Shown here in pieces: positions 1-11,500 of a stretch of DNA of 64,000 bases (position 1 is the stretch's first letter; each line of letters begins with the position of its first letter). Position numbers and translations under genes: made by a program. A model generated the notes under the pieces. The model was not told where the DNA came from. It worked only from the letters and a program-made list of their open reading frames with translations, and did no database searches. This stretch comes from Antedon mediterranea (lineage: Eukaryota; Echinodermata; Crinoidea; Comatulida; Antedonidae), in assembly GCF_964355755.1 (NCBI RefSeq), contig NC_092674.1, forward strand, positions 6,763,001-6,827,000, given 5' to 3'.

Positions 1-1169
1 AAAGTTATGGTGGGTATAGGGTACACAAACCTATTAGTGTATTTTACTGGATTATGCTCAAGTTATTAATAGTAGTTAGCAAAATGATATTAAACAAAAG
101 ATCATGCATACCTCAATAAAACCAGACCAAATGAGAAATTGACAAAATATAGGAATATATATAATATAATGTAACATCATAGATTCATAATGTTCATTAT
201 TATTAAATTATGGTATTATAACAGCCACACCAATCTGAAAATCAAAAGAACATATCATAATAAAATCTGCTGGTAATGACGATGTATTTGTTTTTTTGAG
301 ATAAATGTAGTTTTTTATATAGGCTTTTCATCGGGTGTCACAAAACCTAAGACCACGAAAGCTAAGACCCCCTAAGACCTAAGATCACGAAAGCTAAGAC
401 CCAAGACCTAAGATTAAAAATATTTATCTTTCGCACCTGCCTTGTATTTTAACTCCCAACATTTATTCTGAATACCACACCTTAGAATTGGCACTTTCAT
501 GAAAAAGAATCACATAAAAAGTAACAAATACATTTTTAAATTGATGATTTTACAGACGTTTTTCTCGCACACAAAATGACTAGCCTACAGTACAGTACGC
601 CTACCCCATGTTCAATGTTTTTGTTTCTATGGAACGTCAAAAGAGCAAAAATGATATAGAGGGCTGAAAACTCTGTGGAGTCCATCTACAGTGTGGATGG
701 AACAATGTAGAATTAAAATTGTAATGATAATAGTATAATCATGCAAGTACGAGGAAATAAATACTGGCAAATAAATTTTAATTAAAAAATCATGATAAGT
801 TTTTTTGTTTCGTTTTCTTTCTGTTTTTATACTTGTACTATTATTGTTGCTCTTTTGGCGCTCCATAGAAACAAAAACATTGAGCATGGGGAGCTCGAGG
901 AGTTACATTACAGTATACAAAGAAACACATCTGTAAAATCATAAATTTAAAGGATTTATTTATTTGTTATGTGTTTCTCCTTCTGAAAGTACTTATAAGT
1001 CCTAATTTTAAAGTGTGGTGTTCAGGATAAAGTTAGTCAACAAATTTGGAGTCAAAATACAAGAAAGGCAGGTGCGTAAGAAAAACATCCTCTGAACCAA
1101 CACAATGGAGTAAATATATACAAACAAACACCCCGTCAAGTTTGTTTGTTGTAAAGAAAAACGTTATGT

Positions 1170-1598
1170 CTAAAGATACGGTACCGTATCCATACTTTTA
1201 AAAACTAAAGGTACGGTGATTATAGAGGGCGCTATGTAATGTGGATGTTAATCAATTAGGTTATTGCATTGGTTTTCTGCAAGCCAGCTGTGTAGCCTAG
1301 TTGGCATGTGGTGAGGCTTTGGCTTAAGGGGTTGTAGGTTCGATACTCTTCATGACGTCTTTTTTAAATTTTTATTTTTTAGTTTTTAATTTAAGAGAGA
1401 TTATTTAGAGGGTTAGGTTTTTAATATTTAGGAAGGAGTTTAATATTTAGGAACGAGTTTTATATTTAGGAACGAGTTTTATATTTAGGTACGAGTTTTA
1501 GGAATGCAATTTTACCGTACTTTTAGCAAACGGAAGCACCCTCTATAATTACCGTATCTTTAGTTTTTAAAAGCATGGATACGGTACCGTATCTTTAG
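1170..1598. mobile_element. Small inverted-repeat element nested in the palindromic transposon
   Basis: Inverted repeats at 1170-1231 and about 1530-1598 share the core gatacggtaccgtatccat and a second block (agagggcgc / gcaccctct side). The element sits in the segment that interrupts the right arm of the surrounding transposon. Its middle carries a tRNA-like segment and a short tandem array (tatttaggaacgagttt units, about 1418-1500). No coding capacity is seen. Confidence 0.6.
1255..1420 (+). repeat. tRNA-like SINE-type segment
   Basis: An A-box-like stretch (tagcctagttgg, 1293-1304) is followed by a B-box-like stretch (ggttcgatac, 1337-1346), the spacing expected of a tRNA-derived RNA polymerase III promoter. 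Just downstream, gagagattatttagagggtt recurs at about 31942-31961 after another tRNA-like segment, so this is a dispersed family. It is not a functional tRNA: I see no complete cloverleaf. Confidence 0.4.
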
Positions 1599-1865
1599 CA
1601 ACGGCGAAAGAAAAAATATATATTTACTCAACGGGCGAAAATAATGTGAGTTTATCTATGTTTTGCGGTGGTATTAAATTATATTTATGGTAATAAATGA
1701 AACCTACTGTGTTTAAAATTATGTATGGATAAACAAGTATTGTTTTTAAGCTGTAGTATATCTTAGAATTTGTAATCTTAGGTCTTGGGTCTCAGCTTTC
1801 GTGATCTTAGGTCTTAGGGGGTCTTAGCTTTCGTGGTCTTAGGTTTCGTGACACCCGCTTTTCAT

Positions 1866-2580
1866 CGAGATTAACAAATCAATGCCTTCGGACAAGTTCT
1901 GACATGTCACTTTCCCTTTAAACTTTAAAAAAACATTTACCATGTGGAGCTAAAAATGCAGTAGCATTTAACGTTACATTAACCATGGATATTTATTTAC
2001 TTCATGCACCACACTTGCCAAAATTCCTTAATACCACCATGCTACTATATCATCTACTTAAGTAGCCCTTAAGTCTAAAATTTTAGAAATTATTATAGTA
2101 AACCTACCGTAAGTTGTTGATGGTTCTATTGTCAGATCGTGAATGACGAAATGTTTATTATGATCACCGACGTCATTCTTTGCGCCATCTAGAACGTTCT
2201 GGGCATGTACATTATATTTAGGGGGAGGCCTATGACAAACAATCTACTATATATCCCAAATTAAGCTCATCCGAACTCATAGATTCATTATAAATAATCA
2301 TTATCATCATTATAAATATATAAATACATTTAATAACAATGTAATCACTGAAGTAAAGTGTATGTAATAAGTTCTATTTGATGTTTTGAGTTCTTTATAG
2401 ATAATGAAATCTTCCATACATTGTTAGTGGGCCGGCGGAATATCAAACTTGTTCATCTTTTAATTATAGAGGGAGCAAGTCTGTTTTTTTTTAGCAAACT
2501 ACTATATTATTGATCGATAGTTCTCCCATCTATCAACTATGGTTGTTCAGTATGGTGCTCTTTAAGTAGAATAGATATAG
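1866..2580. other. Intergenic DNA without a recognisable gene
   Basis: AT-rich sequence with only short open frames. I see no conserved protein, no clear inverted repeats and no RNA gene here. Its 3' side may contain further decayed sequence of the LINE that becomes recognisable from about 2583. Confidence 0.5.
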
Positions 2581-2582
2581 AT

Positions 2583-2865
2583 AAACTAGAGCGTCTCCAG
2601 CTCCAAATGGCGCGTTATATCTTAAAAGCACCTCGAAATACACCTTGTGCCGCCTTATATGGAGAGCTTGGTTGGTCTCCAATTAACGAGATTCATAACG
2701 CTCTTCGTATGAAATACTTCCATAGAATTATAAAGATGGAAAACTATCGATGGCCAAAAATTATGTTTAGGCCTATTGGAATGCTACAACTTAATTGTGA
2801 ATTTAAAGACAAGTTAAAGATAAGTTTCTATCTTGTATAAACGATATTCTCTTGAAGTGTAATAA
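2583..2865 (+). mobile_element. LINE ORF2 fragment, upstream half of an interrupted copy
   Basis: The frame from about 2583 to 2838 encodes text typical of the region downstream of a LINE reverse transcriptase, for example QMARYILKAPRNTPCAALYG followed by ELGWSP. A stop (2838-2840) and further stops show decay. The continuation lies at 6974-7855: removing the inverted-repeat element at 2866-6973 plus one 4-bp target copy puts both halves back in the same reading frame. The clade is not certain. Confidence 0.7.
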
Positions 2866-3048
2866 AGTCCAGTCAATCTAGTGATATTTAGAGGTAAACC
2901 CACCACAAATTGCAATAGTAACGAAACATTAATTTTTTCATTCCAAATGTAGTTTATAATGACATATTAAAAGTCACCAAAAATTGAAGCATTGGAACAC
3001 ATTATTTTTTACGTAATCTCAACAACTATATAGTGATTTTATTCCATA

Positions 3049-3604
3049 AATATTTTGGGGTAGGGGGTAACATTTATGCCCATAACTTGTGGTTTTATAA
3101 TCCAATCTCAATAATCTTGATATCAATGTGTAGAATATATATTTTTTTTCTAATATGCAATTTACAAAAACAAAATACAACATTTATTTATATAACTAGA
3201 GGTCAAAAGGTTATTGACCTTTTACAAAAACTCATTTTTTTCCTTAAAAAAATGATTAACTGTAATATTGTGCCATAATTGTATATGCATTTAATCAAAA
3301 TTGTGTTTTATCTGTACCCATCGATATATAAAATAGCAAACATGATGTTAACTAGAAGAATTTTAAAAGTAATGATGTACTATTCTTATTGAAATTGATT
3401 CTTGATCAAATGTAATGTAAACAATTTTGGGGTAGGGGGTAGCGTTTATGCCTATAATCCATTGTTTTATAATCATATCTAAATAGCTTTAGTACCAATG
3501 TGTAGAGTATATATATCCTACTAATAATATACATTAAAAAACAATTAATAACAGTTATACGTAACTAGAGGTCAAAAGGTCATTGACCTTTTACAAAAAC
3601 TCAA
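3049..3604 (+). repeat. Two imperfect direct repeats inside the 4.1-kb element
   Basis: 3049-3236 and 3427-3604 are diverged copies of one roughly 180-bp unit. Both begin near attttggggtagggggta and end in the palindromic aggtcaaaaggtcattgacc-type motif followed by ttttacaaaaactca. A related tgacc-rich stretch occurs near the right end (about 6822-6855), so these look like subterminal repeats of the transposon. Open frames across them are not coding. Confidence 0.6.
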
Positions 3605-3876
3605 ATGTTCTTAAAATAGCGTAAAACTAAATTATGTTTATATATATTATATTTATATTTTGGAAGTATTTGGTGCAAATAATGTTTTTCTTGTACCTAT
3701 TGTATCGTCATGAAATAGGAAAAATTATACTAGCTAGAAGAAAATTGAAATTCATTAGCGGTATGTACTATTGATGATTAATTAATGAGTCTTGATAATT
3801 TGGAATCAACTCATGATCTACTATAGATAGATTTTTGATAATTTTAGTATCAACGAATGTACGTAATGAGAAGTAT

Positions 3877-4690
3877 TTTATCTTCGCAGGGTTGCGTCTT
3901 CTCTCCTCTCTTGTATATTATATACACGGATGACTGTCGGAGCAAACAGGACAATCTTTTCAAATTTGCTGACGACACTGTCTTGTTGTCTCTCCTTCAA
4001 AATTCACAGGACGGTCATGGTTCCGCATTAGATGGTTTTATCCAATTTTGTGGAAACTCCTACTTGGAACTCAATGTCACCAAAACCAAGGAGATAATTG
4101 TAGATTTTAGGAAGGAGAAAGGACGCAGCCCTCTGGTATCCCCCACAAATGACGAACCAGCGATATTGTCCATTCCTTTAAATACCTAGGTACTATATTT
4201 GAGGACAATCTCAGCTGGCAATTAAATACAGAGGCAATAGTAAAGAAAGGACACCAGAGACTTTATCTGTTAAGGAAGCTGAACCATTTTAATGTCAATA
4301 AAGTAATTCTCATGGTTTTTTATAATTCCTTTATTGAGAACGTTTTAACTTTTTTCCTTTATATGCTGGTTTTTTAGTCTTAGGGTCAAAGAGAGAAACT
4401 CACTACAAAGTTGTTAACTTAAGTTCTAAATTAATAGGTTGTCAACTTCGTAGCTTGTCTTCCTTCTGTGACATGCACACTCTAGAAAAAAGTAGAGCTA
4501 TTCTAAAAAATGTTAACCATGCCTTGTTCAGTGATTTCGAGCTCATGCCTCATGGGCGTCGCTTTCAATGCCCGGCATGTAGAACAAACTGGAAAAGAAA
4601 TTCGTTTTTGCCAGTTGCCATCCGACTCTTAAATTCTTGAACTTTGACTCTTGCTATATTGTACTGTATATTGTGATATTTTTGTATATT
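3877..4690 (+). pseudogene. Decayed LINE reverse transcriptase fragment inserted in the 4.1-kb element
   Basis: The frame from about 3880 encodes a reverse transcriptase core: QGCVFSPLLY, then FADDTVLLSLL (the FADD catalytic motif), then LELNVTKTKEIIVDFR. It is shifted after about 4185. The downstream text continues with FKYLGT-like sequence in another frame (FEDNLSW), then at 4440-4640 RSLSSFCDMHTLEKSRAIL and finally NSFLPVAIRLLNS, the usual C-terminal end of CR1/Rex-like non-LTR elements. It is 5'-truncated and frameshifted, so it cannot be active. Confidence 0.8.
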
Positions 4691-4829
4691 TTGTAAGATC
4701 ATTTTAATCCAGACCTTTTTATTTGAATTGCTTCGTGTGGGATGATATTGTTTAATCCTTCAAATAGAAAAGGACTCACAACTTATATGTCATCAGTATC
4801 ACTTTCTTGTTCGGGTATTAGTACAGTGC

Positions 4830-5900
4830 AATGCCATTGCATTCACCACATGTAGTTCTAGTTACCCCTGAATGCTTCAAGGAGATACTCAGGCTCTGGC
4901 TTTAAGTCTGTGTGTAGAGGAACCATGTTTCCATCATCTGATCTTCCATCCCCAATCCTCGGTACACATATCAACCCCACTCCATTGCTAAAAGATAACT
5001 TGAACTTGAACCTGATGTTAAGTACCTTGGTTGTGGTACGATTATAAAGTTGGCGATATGCGAGGTTGTACTTGTAGATGGGATGGAGTCAAAGGCATTC
5101 CACGTTGTCCAGGTAGTCCATTGTACAGACGCACTGAACCATTTTCTCTAGCAACCACAATGTCATCCTTTGTAGCTTGTTTGCATTTGAAGACTACAGC
5201 ATAATGTCAGAAATAAGTGCAATGACAAGCTTTTTTTAGAGCCACTTGTTTTCCAATTCCGAAAACTCTGGATGTTGTGTCACCAGTATCGCATGAGCAA
5301 ACAGAAGGTTATCACAGATGTCTCTCAAATGTACTGTTTGAACCAGTTTGATAGTCCAGCATCTCAGCTCCAGTCTAAAGAATATCACAAGATGTTTTAA
5401 ATGCTTGACTGCAGAGGAGCACTAGTAGATTCGTGTCATCGGATAATGACAGCTGTTTTCCTGTTTGCTGATTCAATGGTTTTTTGTACTATCCGAAAGA
5501 ACATCTGCATCAGCAGCTGCATTCACTCATTGCCATGTTGTTCAAATATAAGTTACGAAGATTTATAAATTGTTGTTTGTTACAGAAAGTGATCCTATTT
5601 TGTGGAACATGTCACTGGTAAAATGTACAGGGACACTACCACCTGACCCGCCTTACCATGTGCGCCGTCTTTGGTGGACGAGCCGCTTTCATAATTATCA
5701 AAGACTATGCAGAGCAATATGTTTTACAGATCTCTACACTATTCCATATGAATGCTGTGCAGTAGAGCACTACCATCTAAAATATAAGCCTACTGGACAT
5801 CATTCAGTGAGTTGGATGTATTAGACTTTTCAGAAGAAGTTGTTTCCACGTGGCATCATGTTGGTTTATTAGCTGAAAGTATTGTAAGTTGGTAGTTTCA
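4830..5900 (-). pseudogene. Decayed minus-strand gene of a transposon-associated protein family
   Basis: Read on the minus strand in shifting frames, the segment gives in order KTAHMVRR (about 5650-5675), NKQQFINL, LSDDTNLLVLL (about 5425-5452), ICDNLLFAHAIL plus DTTSRVFGIGKQVALKK (about 5232-5321, with a small deletion between them), RLYNG.PGQRGMP, and MVPLHTDLKPEPEYLL (about 4890-4945). From memory these match a protein found in repeated copies in many marine invertebrate genomes (SDDTD and HA..GCDTTS motifs); I do not know its biochemical role. Stops and frameshifts show it is dead. It probably belonged to the surrounding 4.1-kb element. Confidence 0.55.
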
Positions 5901-6973
5901 AAAAGTGGTGGTGGATAACAAAGTCACATCGAGTCTCCTCTGGAACTGTAGGATTGATGCACACATATGACTTTATTGCCAGGATCTTGAATACATTGGA
6001 AGACTTTCTGGCCAAAATATTTAATGCTTAATACCACATTGCTAATATTCCGAGTCACCTGCAGTAACTCCCGTGTCAATGGTATGAAGTCTCTGAGTCG
6101 TAACCAAATGGATTTTTCAATTGCCATTGTGTTCCTGACGTGTGGCCATAAGGTCTTATGTTGGCCGCTGCTGCTCTGGAGTAACGCCCTTATACTATTA
6201 CAAGGCATTACATACATTTCAGCGCAGATTTGGTCTGGATGTACGCATTCCTATATTTTCTTGTCAAACCTCTTGTTTTCTTTGAGGCTTCTCATAGAAA
6301 CTTTTTCAATCACCTGCAGGTCTGTTGACAATCCAGCCCAGATGGTCCGAACGTCATACAACATGGAGGTCATTGTCAAACTGCTGTTGAATATCTTTGT
6401 ATTTCTAGTGGTTAAAAAATACTTATACATTCCAATATAAATACTGTAACCATGGCAACACAAATGCCAACTGGAAAAAATGGAATGTAGATCATCCAGA
6501 AGCAACAGGAACGGAGATGTCACTCATCTGCATCTTGAACTGGTCATGTGTATCGCGTTGGACTGAAATGTTCACCCCAGGGAATCCCTGTGTGTATACC
6601 ATTGTTGTTTACAGCGAAAACAACATTTTTAGCCAAAATTGACACATTATGTTGTGTTTTTTCGCAAAATTGACATTCTAAATAAAATGTTATGACTATA
6701 AGTTTGATATCACTGAATAGGAAATTTAATAAGCTTTCGGATGACATAAATCCCACTTGTATATAATGTATTTTAAATGGTTAAATATATGTAATTAATG
6801 GGGCATATTAATTTTGACATAAAATGACCTTTATTGACCTCTGACCCCTTGACCCAATGCTTGGATTTTCGGTGACTTTTAGTATGTCGTTCTACAAATT
6901 ATATCGAATTCAAAAATACTAGCTTTGTTACTATTGCAATTTGTGGTGGGTATATCATTAGATTGACTGGACT

Positions 6974-7855
6974 ATAACTGTGAATCCAAAAATATTTTCA
7001 CCACTCTCTCAAATTATAAAGAAGTCTACTTTCCAATTTCTGAAATCTTAAAGAAAACTTAACTATATAATGATAGATGAATGGAGAATTGAATTACAAA
7101 ATAAATCAAGTCTCCACATCTATGAAACATTAAAATCAAAACCTGGACTTGAAAATTACTTAATTCATATAACTAATTTTGAAGGTGCTGCATTAAAATT
7201 TAAAGCTCGTTCAAATACTCTACCTTTGAATGATAGAACTGCAAATTGGAATATTGAAAATAATAAAAAATGTAAATTGTGCGGTACAAATTCGGACGAA
7301 GCCATCCATCATTTCATCCTTAATTGTCCAGCTTTAAATAATATACGTAATCAGGAATTATTTAATTTATATGTGGATATGTATAGAAATGGCAGCAAAG
7401 ATATGTTTGATACTTTTTATACTTCTCATGAAAATGACAAACTTAAATATATTTTGGGATACTCAGATAATTTATTTGATGAAGAGTGTGAAAATATTTT
7501 GGATAGTTTTTGTAAAAGATACCTAAAACAAGCATGGAAATTTAAAAAAAAAATTGGGAGGAGGGGGGTTTCGTAATAAGCTGTGTTTATCAGTTGATTT
7601 TATTTTATTTTATACACTTTTACTATATCTTGTTTTGTATTCATTGTGTAAAGTAATGATCTACTGTATGTATCGATGTAAATTGGTGGGGGGGGGGGGG
7701 GGGTAGGATAGGGGTTGATAGTTGCTTTTGCCTTTTTTTACTTTTCTGTTAATTGTTTTATTTTATATTGTGAAGGATGCACCTTTGTGCTAAGTGTGCC
7801 ACCGATCTAAAGGTGTAATTCCAAATAAATAAATAAATAAAATAAATTGATACGA
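6974..7855 (+). mobile_element. LINE 3' end, downstream half of the interrupted copy
   Basis: The ORF 7070-7576 encodes the C-terminal part of a LINE ORF2. It holds a zinc-knuckle-like motif, CKLCGTNSDEAIHHFILNCP, common after the reverse transcriptase in several LINE clades. The 3' UTR contains a G-run (about 7687-7703), then tgtgccaccgatctaaaggt and a tail of aaataaataaata. The same 3' end occurs alone at 12735-12826. In-frame stops upstream of 7070 show decay. Confidence 0.75.
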
Positions 7856-8163
7856 CATCAATGTATTACTGTACTCGACGAAAAAGTTAAGATTAATTAA
7901 ATAATTTGTTTAAAATTGTTAACAATAATGCATGTATAAAGACTATACATTGAGATTTACCGCCCGTACATTTCTAATTTACAATCTTTAAATTATCTTT
8001 TTTATATTCAATAGATTAAAACAATTTTGTTGTCATTTGTTTTAAAATTTAATTTGTCAGGTTTTTTTTTGTTTTGTCTCGGTTGCTGTGTTATATAATA
8101 AATAAATAATACCAAATATATTTTATTTTCTAATAACGTTCCTCGTGTATGTTCATTGCTTAT
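7856..8163. other. Intergenic DNA, nothing recognised
   Basis: AT-rich sequence between the LINE tail and a short inverted-repeat element. I see no coding or RNA signal. It lies downstream of the minus-strand creatine kinase gene and could include the end of its 3' UTR if that is long. Confidence 0.4.
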
Positions 8164-8302
8164 GATTGGTTCGCACTAGAGCTGAGACGCAACACAACCA
8201 CGTAATGCATCGTAAGGGATATGACCAATCACAAGCGATGGATTTATTCGACTGTCACTTGTCATTGGTAAACTCGTTTGCGTTTACGTCCTTGCTTTAT
8301 AA
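8164..8302. mobile_element. Short MITE, GGTTCCCACTAG family, copy 1
   Basis: Starts with tgattggttcgcactaga, then carries the family core (acgcaa, gaccaatcacaagcgatgg, attcgactg, tcattggt, gcgtt-acgtcctt). The right terminus is eroded. Related copies are at 8988-9120, 9313-9420, 9527-9664 and 19252-19406. Confidence 0.6.
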
Positions 8303-8359
8303 TTGCTTTTTCGTGACTATTATTAATCAAATGATATAACAAAGATGGTACTTGTATTT

Positions 8360-8365
8360 TTTATT
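8360..8365 (-). terminator. Possible polyadenylation signal of the creatine kinase gene
   Basis: The minus strand reads AATAAA here, about 140 bases past the stop codon. Such hexamers are frequent in AT-rich DNA, so this is only a candidate. Confidence 0.3.
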
Positions 8366-8504
8366 TACGTACGAATAATAAAGATTCTTCGAACACAATT
8401 TAGAAGTGACTTTCAATAATTGTTGATATAAATATTAAGGAAAATATATAATAATTGTCAATTCATTCATATTAATTCATTGATTTGAAATATTGTCGTC
8501 TTTT

Positions 8505-11500
8505 CTATGTTGGAATTAAATGGTGGATTGACTTGTTCTGTTCTAATTGTTTCTCCATCTTAATAAGGCAGTCCACTCCATCGATTACCGTTTGTACGAG
8601 ATTAACCTAAAAAGACAAAATTGATAATGACGATGACGATAATGACTCGTTAATGACGACGATACTGATGCTGATATGTTTGTAAAAATCAGCGCAAAAT
8701 AAGACTGATTCAGATATTAAAATGGCGGCACGGATGATTATTTGACGAAGATTATGATAGGAGCTTTCAATTAAGTTGCGACGACCGACGACCAACCTTG
8801 TTCAGTTCAATCGATGCGTCGGTTGCCGCCTCAGCTCTGTACCTAGAAACCATTGATAACTCCATGCTAGAAACCAACTTGTGTCGAGAGGAGGAGGAGC
8901 GAGAACGTACATACGACGACCAATATCTCCGCATGCGCAAAATGGATTAACATGGCGTAGATTGGTCGTCGCAAATCGAAAGCTCCCTAAAGATTGATTG
9001 CCACTATAACGCAACGCAAGCGAATTGACCAATCACAAGGAACGGTTCGAATGATCCATCGCTTGGATTGGTCGATTCCCTTACGTCATTGCGTTGAGTG
9101 CTAGTGGGAACCAATCTTTATGATGATGTAGATAATGATCGCACAAAATAAATAATTCTGATGCACAATACCTCAGATTTTCCAAGACGATCAAGATTGG
9201 AAATGTCGAATGTTCCGTCGGTAGAAGCGGTATCAACGCCACCTGTTCCACGCTTCTGGAGACGCAGTTTCTTCAAGATCGAATCAAATCGTTTATCCTA
9301 AAATCAAATAATAGCAACGCAATTAATTTGACCGATCACAAGCGTTGAATTGTCCGAACTGTCGTTTGTCATTGGTCAAATCGCTTGCGTTGCGCTTATA
9401 CGCCCTTATGTCTTGCGTCCAAGCTTATATGCACGTTTTCTGTAAATAGGTGAAGCGATTATTTGTTGTATTTTGGTCACTATTTGTAAGTGTAGACACC
9501 CTGTGTAGTTCAGAACTTAAACTCGCTTCCACTTGGACGCAACGTAAGCGCAACGCAAGTAATTTGACCAATCACAAGCGATAGATCCTCTGAACTGTCG
9601 TTTGTCATTGGTCAAATCGCTTATGCGCGCGTACGTCCTTTCGTTTCATCCGAGTGTGAACCAAGTATTTTTAATGTGAACGAGATTTTATTTGAGAGTC
9701 CAGAATTGCTTTACCTGACAGACGTGAGGCAGTCTAATGTGGACACCCGCACGTAGTCCTGTACCAAGATTGGAAGGGCATGTCAGAACGTATCCCAAAT
9801 GCTGGTTCCACATAAACTCGCTTCCTTGCTCTTTCACTTTCTTCTCAACCTGAAAGAATTAGAAATGACAGCACACAAAGGCAGGTTATTCTTTGTTCAA
9901 TTACAATTAGAGAAATAGTCCTTACAGTAGTTTGTTTAAAAAGTGTCGCAGGCGCGTCTAAACTCTGATGACGTCACGCCTTTTTGACGATTTGTCGTCA
10001 TGATGTCACTGGCGGATTTGTTCTGCCGTTACCCTGTAAGTATCTGCCAAATGCCGTTTCTGCTCTAAATGTCTGTCTACACTATCAAACTTTATGTGAC
10101 AAACAAATGTGATGTGCCCATATGGACATGATTATGTCATAGAACTACCATATTTGTGCATATCACTTCCATATTTGGGCACATCGCGTTTTTTCTGTCA
10201 AACTAGTTTGATAGATGTTTTCAGAAAAAACTAGTGAAAATTAATACCAATTGCAATCCTCGACAGAATCGTTCGAACACTGATCGAATATTTCCACCTT
10301 TCTCCATAGAGATAACACGAGTGTGGTCTTCTTCGTTGACCCAGACGAGAAAGTTTTTATTGAAGTTATGCCTGAAAGAAAAATAGTAGGGATGACAAAT
10401 TTATTACTGCAGTTGCTGCCGTAACTATACATTTTGTCAAAAAATAAAAACCGTTCTTACCATATTCCACGTGCGTCTGGCCAATCTCGCGCCATTCCAG
10501 CAGACGTCAGTAACGGCGACACGGGTTTATCGAACAAGAAATGATCGTCAATAAGCTGCTGCTGTTCGCTCTCTGTCATCCCTTTCAGAGGGTAATATTT
10601 GCCTTTTAGATCACCTTGTAGGCTTCCAAGAGCATTGATGACAATCTTAAAAACAAAAAGACGATAAACTTAATCATTGTATAACGTGTTACCAGTTGGA
10701 TAACATCTATTCCTATTGTACTTTCGATTTTCAATTTTTGACATCATTTTCCGTCTATAAAAAGATCAAATTTTCTGTTTTTGTTCATTCAACCCTTTAA
10801 TTACCTTTTCTACTGCACGTCGCTCCGCTCTGTTGCACTTGGTTGGCAACTGATATCCACGGATGCTGCGTCCAGTGCGCACACGGGACGACAGCACGTA
10901 CTTTGGATCGAATATTCCGCCACGAATCTTTCGGTAATCCAAGTCTGTGCTGTGAACGTCGTCCACGTCATAGCCATTGTGCCTGGCCTTTATAATAGGG
11001 TCGAATAATTCTGCGAAAACCTGGTTAAATTAAAGTGAAAAAGATAGTTTAAAAATGAAAAAAAAATGATTCTGTCCAAATTTCCACTTACGAGACGTGT
11101 TTATTTTCTCTTATAAGATCAATCTGTTAAAACTTAAAAAGTATCACTGCACACGCAAACAGTTTCGTTTTGGAGCCGATCTATTGATAAAGGCGAACAC
11201 GGTTCATTTTAAGTCATAGGCTTAGACATAAGTGCCGCTAGGCAAGTGCTTTTTTAAAAGTAAAAAAAAAGGAAGGGCACGTTCGTTTCGTCAAACTCTG
11301 TGTTAAGTTTTCGCCGATCACCATCCACGACTCGGACTGTATAGGTTAGAGAATTGCGAACAAATTGGTGACTCAAACCCATGACCTAGGGTTTGATCTT
11401 CCACTCTTTGTGAGACTTGCTCCTTCAGTCAGTATTTTTAAATCACGACTGAAAGCCCATCTGTTCTCATCCGGTATTAATTAACTTATTCATTCATTCA

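Larger units (their letters stand above)
332..1857. mobile_element. Non-autonomous palindromic DNA transposon, 1.5 kb, 8-bp target duplication
   Basis: Long near-identical terminal inverted repeats lie at 332-416 and 1772-1857; the outer sequence is cgggtgtcac at the left and gtgacacccg at the right. The direct repeat cttttcat flanks the element at 324-331 and 1858-1865, an 8-bp target duplication. The arms contain internal subrepeats (ctaagacc / cacgaaagctaagac). A second arm pair, 428-645 against 848-1083, extends the palindrome inward, so the element was once a near-perfect foldback whose right arm was split by an insertion around 1086-1765. No transposase ORF is seen. An 8-bp duplication fits hAT-like, P-like or MULE-like elements; long arms favour a MULE or foldback type. 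The class is inference. Confidence 0.75.
2866..6973. mobile_element. 4.1-kb DNA transposon with about 150-bp terminal inverted repeats
   Basis: The left end (agtccagtcaatct, from 2866) and right end (agattgactggact, to 6973) are reverse complements. Similarity continues inward for about 150 bp through cccaccacaaattgcaata and aaaagtcacc. The direct repeat ataa at 2862-2865 and 6974-6977 is a probable 4-bp target duplication, and the flanks join into one LINE. Inside are subterminal repeats, a second LINE fragment (plus strand) and a decayed minus-strand gene. No DDE transposase is recognised, so the superfamily is open. Confidence 0.75.

Noticed and set aside
627-887. 86-residue minus-strand ORF
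   Set aside because: It spans the loop and arms of a palindromic transposon and has no conserved features.
5570-6523. Short ORFs on both strands as separate genes
   Set aside because: They overlap each other, lie inside the 4.1-kb transposon and are broken; only the minus-strand motif series is meaningful, and it is a decayed gene.
7684-7705. G-run as a regulatory quadruplex
   Set aside because: A single homopolymer in a LINE 3' UTR; slippage is the simpler explanation.
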